NCBI GenBank assembly: GCA_025353235.1
Contig: JANXQZ010000104.1
Coordinates: 1-10,378 of the forward strand
Length of the DNA stretch: 10,378 nucleotides
Source: Bryobacterales bacterium
Lineage (GTDB): Bacteria > Acidobacteriota > Terriglobia > Bryobacterales > Bryobacteraceae
Direction of reading: 5' to 3'
The notes beneath the pieces were generated by a model. The model did no database searches and had not been told where the DNA came from. It was given only the letters and a program-made list of their open reading frames with translations. Within the stretch, counting starts at the first letter, position 1. Each line of letters opens with the position of its first letter. Shown piece after piece: positions 7,071 through 10,378 of the stretch. Both the position numbers and the translations under genes were made by a program.

Positions 7071-7094
7071 AGCCAAATGGTTATGAGTTGTCAA
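7066..7094 (-). promoter_or_regulatory. Sigma-70-type promoter of the arsR-SRPBCC-doxX operon
   Basis: On the minus strand a perfect -35 hexamer TTGACA (7094-7089) is followed by a 17-base spacer and a -10 hexamer TATGAT (7071-7066), five of six to consensus. Transcription should begin near 7060-7058, where there is an in-frame GTG. The match in both boxes and the ideal spacing make this the best promoter in the window. Confidence 0.65.
7067..7086. promoter_or_regulatory. Candidate ArsR-family operator (20-bp inverted repeat)
   Basis: On the minus strand half-site TCATAACC (7086-7079), four bases ATTT, then half-site GGCTATGA (7074-7067). Seven of eight positions in the half-sites are complementary. 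The repeat covers the spacer and most of the -10 box of the arsR promoter, so a bound dimer would block RNA polymerase. ArsR-family proteins usually bind such imperfect palindromes at their own promoter. Binding by this protein is inferred. Confidence 0.55.
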
Positions 7095-7195
7095 AGAGAA
7101 AAGGACAGGTTCGTGACGAGCTTCGCTTAACCCGGCCTGAAATCCGCAGGTTCTCGATGAGCGCACAATCGCCCAAGCACTCGTTGATTATTGCC

Positions 7196-8089
7196 CTAGT
7201 TTTTCGCGATGTCGCGATGCGTTTCTTTCACTTTGTACCCGGCTCGGCTCAAGCGCTTTTGGATCTCGGCTGCAATCATAACGGACCGGTGGTGACCGCC
7301 AGTGCAGCCGAACGCCACCGTTAAATAGCTCTTGCCTTCCCGGATATAATGCGGCAGCAAGTAGAGCAGCAGGTCCGAAATGCGCTCGATAAACTCGGTG
7401 GTCTGCGGAAAGGATCGAATGTACCGCGCCACTCCTGGATGCCGCCCTGTCAGCTTCTTAAATTCCGGGATGTAGTTGGGGTTGGGCAAAAAGCGCACGT
7501 CGAACACCAGGTCGCTATCGGTGGGCACGCCATAGCGGTACCCGAAACTTGTGACGTCAATGCGAACCTTCGATTCATCGCGTCCGCTCTGAAACTTCTC
7601 GCCAATCGTCTCCCGCAATTCATGCACGTTGAATTTCGAGGTGTTGAGAATGATCTCGGCGAGTTCTCGGATTTCGGCCAACTGCTCGCGTTCGTTCTCA
7701 ATGCTCTTCGCAACGGACTGCTCCGTGCCGAGCGGGTGCGGGCGGCGCGTTTCGCTGAAGCGCCGTAGGAGGGTGGCGTCGTCGGCTTCCAGGAATAACA
7801 GCCGAATGGGAACCGTCTTCCGGATCTTCTTGAGCATGGAGGGAAGCTGGCGCAGGGCTTCTCCCTCGCGAACATCTACCACGATAGCCGCGCAGCGGGC
7901 GTTTGCCGAATCACGGGTCAGTTCGGCAAAGGTTGGGATCAGCCCGATCGGCAAATTATCGACGGCGTAATATCCTAAGTCCTCCAGCGCCTTCAAAACA
8001 GTGCCCTTGCCCGATCCGCTCAGGCCCGTGATGATCACCAACTCCGAGGGGCGGGTTGTTTTAGGGGGCGCGATTTTGGGTTTAGCCAC
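7196..8089 (-). CDS. rapZ: RapZ/YvcJ-family nucleotide-binding RNase adapter
   Basis: A 297-residue protein read from the GTG at 8089. The N-terminal half is a P-loop kinase-like domain with Walker A GLSGSGKGT (22-30) and the family's ALEDLGYYAVDNLP. The C-terminal half has FGYRYGVPTDSDLVFDVRFLPNP and GCTGGHHRSV, the signature regions of the RapZ C-terminal domain. In enterobacteria RapZ senses glucosamine-6-phosphate and directs RNase E to the sRNA GlmZ to control GlmS; GlmZ/GlmY are not expected outside that group, so the RNA partner here is unknown. The GTG shares one base with the hpf stop codon (TAGTG), showing tight coupling. A longer frame up to 8377 is merely hpf read out of frame. 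It is the last gene of the rpoN-hpf-rapZ run; a 125-base gap separates it from the arsR operon. Confidence 0.93.
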   Translation of the reverse strand: MAKPKIAPPKTTRPSELVIITGLSGSGKGTVLKALEDLGYYAVDNLPIGLIPTFAELTRDSANARCAAIVVDVREGEALRQLPSMLKKIRKTVPIRLLFLEADDATLLRRFSETRRPHPLGTEQSVAKSIENEREQLAEIRELAEIILNTSKFNVHELRETIGEKFQSGRDESKVRIDVTSFGYRYGVPTDSDLVFDVRFLPNPNYIPEFKKLTGRHPGVARYIRSFPQTTEFIERISDLLLYLLPHYIREGKSYLTVAFGCTGGHHRSVMIAAEIQKRLSRAGYKVKETHRDIAKN

Positions 8090-8655
8090 TAGCTTTCGAT
8101 CAGATCCAGGTGCCCGTCGCCCCGCCTCAGCAGGGTGCAGACTCGATCCGTTTTGGAATCCCGGTAGACCAGATAGTCTTGCGAGTTGCCCATCTCCAGC
8201 ATGGCTTCTTCCAGGGTCATCGGTTTGCGGCCATCCTGATGATCCACTCGAAAGACCTTGGTCTGATCGGTCTTGGCCACCTTCGGCTTGCCGCTTTTCT
8301 TTGTGACGACGGGCGCAGCGGCCTCGATATCTGGCGCGCTTTGCTTGATTGAATCGTGGCGATGAGTGTCGCGCCACTTCTCGCGCAATTTCAGAACCTG
8401 CTTTTCCAGCTTCTTGATCGCATCGGCCAGCGCCGTAGCAAGGTCGCCATCGGAACCCGACACCACCATGGCATGATCGAAGGCATTCATGGTGAGTTCC
8501 GCTTTGTGCAAGTGGCGCACCTGGGAGAGAATAATATGCACTTCCTTCTCTCCCTTGCGCTCGATCACTTTGCCGAGCTTAGCCAACTTAGCCTCTAGCT
8601 TGGCTCGATCCTTCGGCTTTAAGTCAGCCGGTTTCCCTGAGTAGGTGATATTCAT
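8089..8655 (-). CDS. hpf: Ribosome hibernation promoting factor, long form
   Basis: A 188-residue protein. Residues 1-100 form the S30AE ribosome-binding domain (MNITYSGKPADLKPKDRAKL, HIILSQVRHLHKAELTM, DLATALADAIKKLEKQVLKLREK). A polar linker follows. Residues 132-188 are the C-terminal S30AE dimerisation domain (TKVFRVDHQDGRKPMTLEEA, GNSQDYLVYRD, DGHLDLIE). Two domains mark the long form, which by itself joins two 70S ribosomes into 100S dimers in stationary phase, unlike the short E. coli HPF that works with RMF. The ATG at 8655 lies six bases after the rpoN stop codon. No Shine-Dalgarno is evident, so translation may depend on coupling to rpoN. Confidence 0.93.
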   Translation of the reverse strand: MNITYSGKPADLKPKDRAKLEAKLAKLGKVIERKGEKEVHIILSQVRHLHKAELTMNAFDHAMVVSGSDGDLATALADAIKKLEKQVLKLREKWRDTHRHDSIKQSAPDIEAAAPVVTKKSGKPKVAKTDQTKVFRVDHQDGRKPMTLEEAMLEMGNSQDYLVYRDSKTDRVCTLLRRGDGHLDLIES

Positions 8656-8661
8656 GTTTGA

Positions 8662-10233
8662 CTAATTGCGAACTCGCCGCTGATGCGTGGACGGGATCTT
8701 CATGTCTTCCCGATACTTCGCCACCGTTCTGCGGGTGACATCGATGCCTTCCGACTTCAGTCTAGCCGTAATTTGCTCGTCCGTAAGGGGATGCAGCGTG
8801 TCTTCTTCTTCGATCATCTTCTTCACGCGACGCTTCAGAATTAACAGCGGAGTTCCGCTTCCGGCTGTGCCCTGCACTGCTTCGGAGAAGAAATAGCGCA
8901 GTTCGAAAACGCCCTGGGGGGTATGGGCATACTTGCTGGATACAGCCCGGCTGACCGTGGAAGGATGGACTCCAATCTCCTCCGCCACTTCCTTAATCAT
9001 CATGGGCTTTAAAAGATCGATGCCAGATTCAAGAAAATCGAGTTGCCGCCGCACGATGGATTGACAGACTTTCAAGATGGTCTGTTTACGCTGCTCGATA
9101 TTCTTCATCAGCTGTATCGCCGACGCGTACCGCTCCTTCACATAATTGCGGACCTCCTTGCTCGGCTCATGATCGCGATCGAGCATGCGCTTATATTGAG
9201 CGTTCAGGCGCAACTGGGGGATTTCGTCGTCATTCAGCTGGATTAGAAAATCCTCGCCGTCTTTGGAAATATAAACGTCGGGTTCAACCAGTCTCGGTCC
9301 GCCGCCGGAATAGCGCAAGCCAGGCCGCGGATCCAAATGCTTGATGAGGTCGATCGCGATATGGATGTGCTCGAGCGGCCTGCCCAGCGCCTTCGCGATC
9401 TCACGCACTTGGCGGGTTTCGAGCAGCTTCAGGCAGTTGGAAACAATGTTCCATGCCACTCCGCCCTTGCCGTTGCGGCTCTCGATTTGCAGAAGGAGGC
9501 AATCGCGCACGTCCTTGGCGGCGATCCCGGCCGGGTCCAGGGATTGGACCACGCGCAAAGCCTCTTGCACCTGGTCGAGCGTGTGGTCTCCGGATTCGGC
9601 GATCTCTTCCAGGGACACCGTGAGATACCCGTTATCGTCGAGGTTGCCGATGACATTGGCAGCCGCATCGCGCACTTCCTCGGCCATGATCAAAACGCTG
9701 AGCTGCGAGTGAAGATGGTCGGCGAGAGTTACAGGCGAAGATAGAAAGGTCTCGAAAGAGGGCTTCTCGACTGACTCGGATGACGGGCTCTTATACCCAG
9801 GGTCGAGATAATCGTCGAAGAACGATCCAAAATCGATTTCGTCGAACGGGTCTTTGTCGGGCTTCGGTTCGATGGCCTCTCCGTCGGCCGGCGGCGCGGT
9901 CACATTTGCGTTTCCGTCGAACTCGGGCTCGGGCCGGAAGTCGGGATTGCTATCAAGCTCGAATCCGGTAGCTGCGCCGTTGACGGTTTCGAGGATCGTT
10001 TGATCGGCCGGATCGGAGCTGCGCTCGGATTCAAGAAGAGAGTGGACCTCCTCCGGCGTTAGCTCCTCTGTGCCATCGACAGACTCTTCCAAAACAGGAT
10101 TTTCTGCAATCTCCTGAGTGATCATATCCTTCAATTCGAGCCGATTCAATTGAAGGACCGTCACCATCTGAACAAGTCCAGGGGTGAGGATTTGCTTCTG
10201 CGCGACTCGCAGTTGTAGTCTCGGAGATAGCAT
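8662..10233 (-). CDS. rpoN: RNA polymerase sigma-54 factor
   Basis: A 523-residue protein of normal length. Residues 1-50 are region I, the activator-responsive part (LQLRVAQKQILTPGLVQMVT, LQLNRLELKDMITQEIAENP). Residues 50-140 are an acidic, low-complexity region II. The core-binding domain follows (about 160-350). A helix-turn-helix lies near 415-446 (GVHPSTVSRAVSSKYAHTPQGVFELRYFF), and the RpoN box at 500-509 reads TRRTVAKYRE, which contacts the -24 element. Sigma-54 directs transcription from -24/-12 promoters and needs an AAA+ activator. The ATG at 10233 is fixed by region I (MLSPRLQL). It is the first gene of the run with hpf and rapZ. Confidence 0.96.
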   Translation of the reverse strand: MLSPRLQLRVAQKQILTPGLVQMVTVLQLNRLELKDMITQEIAENPVLEESVDGTEELTPEEVHSLLESERSSDPADQTILETVNGAATGFELDSNPDFRPEPEFDGNANVTAPPADGEAIEPKPDKDPFDEIDFGSFFDDYLDPGYKSPSSESVEKPSFETFLSSPVTLADHLHSQLSVLIMAEEVRDAAANVIGNLDDNGYLTVSLEEIAESGDHTLDQVQEALRVVQSLDPAGIAAKDVRDCLLLQIESRNGKGGVAWNIVSNCLKLLETRQVREIAKALGRPLEHIHIAIDLIKHLDPRPGLRYSGGGPRLVEPDVYISKDGEDFLIQLNDDEIPQLRLNAQYKRMLDRDHEPSKEVRNYVKERYASAIQLMKNIEQRKQTILKVCQSIVRRQLDFLESGIDLLKPMMIKEVAEEIGVHPSTVSRAVSSKYAHTPQGVFELRYFFSEAVQGTAGSGTPLLILKRRVKKMIEEEDTLHPLTDEQITARLKSEGIDVTRRTVAKYREDMKIPSTHQRRVRN

Positions 10234-10244
10234 ATTCAGGCTTC

Positions 10245-10253
10245 ATCATAGCA
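10245..10253 (-). promoter_or_regulatory. Weak candidate extended -10 promoter for rpoN
   Basis: On the minus strand TGC (10253-10251) is directly followed by TATGAT (10250-10245), an extended -10 arrangement. The bases a normal spacer upstream (CTGGAA) match the -35 consensus at only three of six positions. Initiation would be close to 10238, leaving a leader of only about five bases before the ATG at 10233. Short motifs of this kind occur by chance, so the call is tentative. Confidence 0.25.
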
Positions 10254-10378
10254 CCGACATTCATCAATTCCAGCGCGCTTCCTGCGCCTTGGCTTGTCAC
10301 AAATGTCATTCTGAAAAGGTGACGGCTGTAGCGTTGACCATAGCTGGTTCGGATCCTAGCGGCGGGGCGGGGATTCAA
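10254..10378. other. Non-coding stretch upstream of rpoN
   Basis: No frame here has recognisable similarity. On the minus strand one frame ends in a stop at 10358-10356 after ESPPRR and could be the tail of an upstream gene, but this is too little to name. In many diderms the gene before rpoN is lptB; nothing visible confirms or excludes that here. Confidence 0.3.

Noticed and set aside
7071..7166. N-terminal extension of the ArsR-family protein to 7166
   Set aside because: The extra residues are not family-like and the region holds the promoter and palindrome.
7159..7182. Hairpin downstream of rapZ (GAGTGC / GCGCTC on the minus strand)
   Set aside because: Six pairs including a wobble, a 12-base loop and no following U-run; too weak to call a terminator.
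8090..8377. N-terminal extension of RapZ to 8377
   Set aside because: The added 96 residues are the hpf gene read in another frame; RapZ similarity begins at the GTG at 8089.
10031..10378. A 115-codon minus-strand frame starting at the right edge
   Set aside because: It overlaps the RpoN N-terminus out of frame and has no family features.
1..10378. CRISPR arrays, insertion sequences, tRNA/rRNA genes, integrase or attachment sites
   Set aside because: I looked for direct repeats, terminal inverted repeats, transposase motifs and tRNA-like cloverleaf sequence and saw none.

Overview
The window looks like a piece of a diderm (LPS-bearing) bacterial chromosome of moderate GC. Sampled stretches of the lptD coding region and its neighbours are about 56-58% G+C. 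The mix points to the Acidobacteriota (Koribacter/Terriglobia-like): a CRTAC1-type FG-GAP protein, a secreted CehA/McbA-type metallohydrolase, a zinc-ribbon RDD membrane protein, an LptD, and an rpoN-hpf-rapZ run. That assignment is an inference from gene style, not from a marker match.

Layout. (1) Bases 1-2514 hold two divergent genes for exported proteins: a CRTAC1-family beta-propeller protein on the minus strand, cut by the left edge, and a CehA/McbA-family metallohydrolase on the plus strand. Their likely starts abut or overlap. (2) Bases 2545-5868 hold a second divergent pair: a zinc-ribbon/RDD membrane protein (minus) and the outer-membrane LPS translocon LptD (plus). The lptD frame has no ATG near its signal peptide. 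(3) Bases 5922-7094 hold a compact minus-strand cassette, ArsR-type repressor -> SRPBCC protein -> DoxX-like membrane protein. Its genes are coupled by a 4-bp overlap and a 1-bp gap. A near-consensus sigma-70 promoter precedes it, and a 20-bp palindrome sits across the -10 box. (4) Bases 7196-10233 hold a minus-strand operon rpoN -> hpf (long form) -> rapZ, tightly spaced and without the ptsN gene that often sits between hpf and rapZ. About 145 bases upstream of rpoN reach the right edge without a supported gene.

How the genes fit together: LptD inserts LPS into the outer membrane. RapZ homologues tune amino-sugar supply (known in enterobacteria). Sigma-54 and HPF are the usual partners of the lpt/rapZ neighbourhood. 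The ArsR-SRPBCC-DoxX cassette looks like a separately regulated unit between lptD and rapZ, and its distal gene has a clearly different base composition (about 70% G+C). Most of the window is recognisable conserved biology. I did not find a convincing wholly new system; the most specific new observations are the ArsR promoter/operator, the unusual lptD start and the composition break in the DoxX gene.
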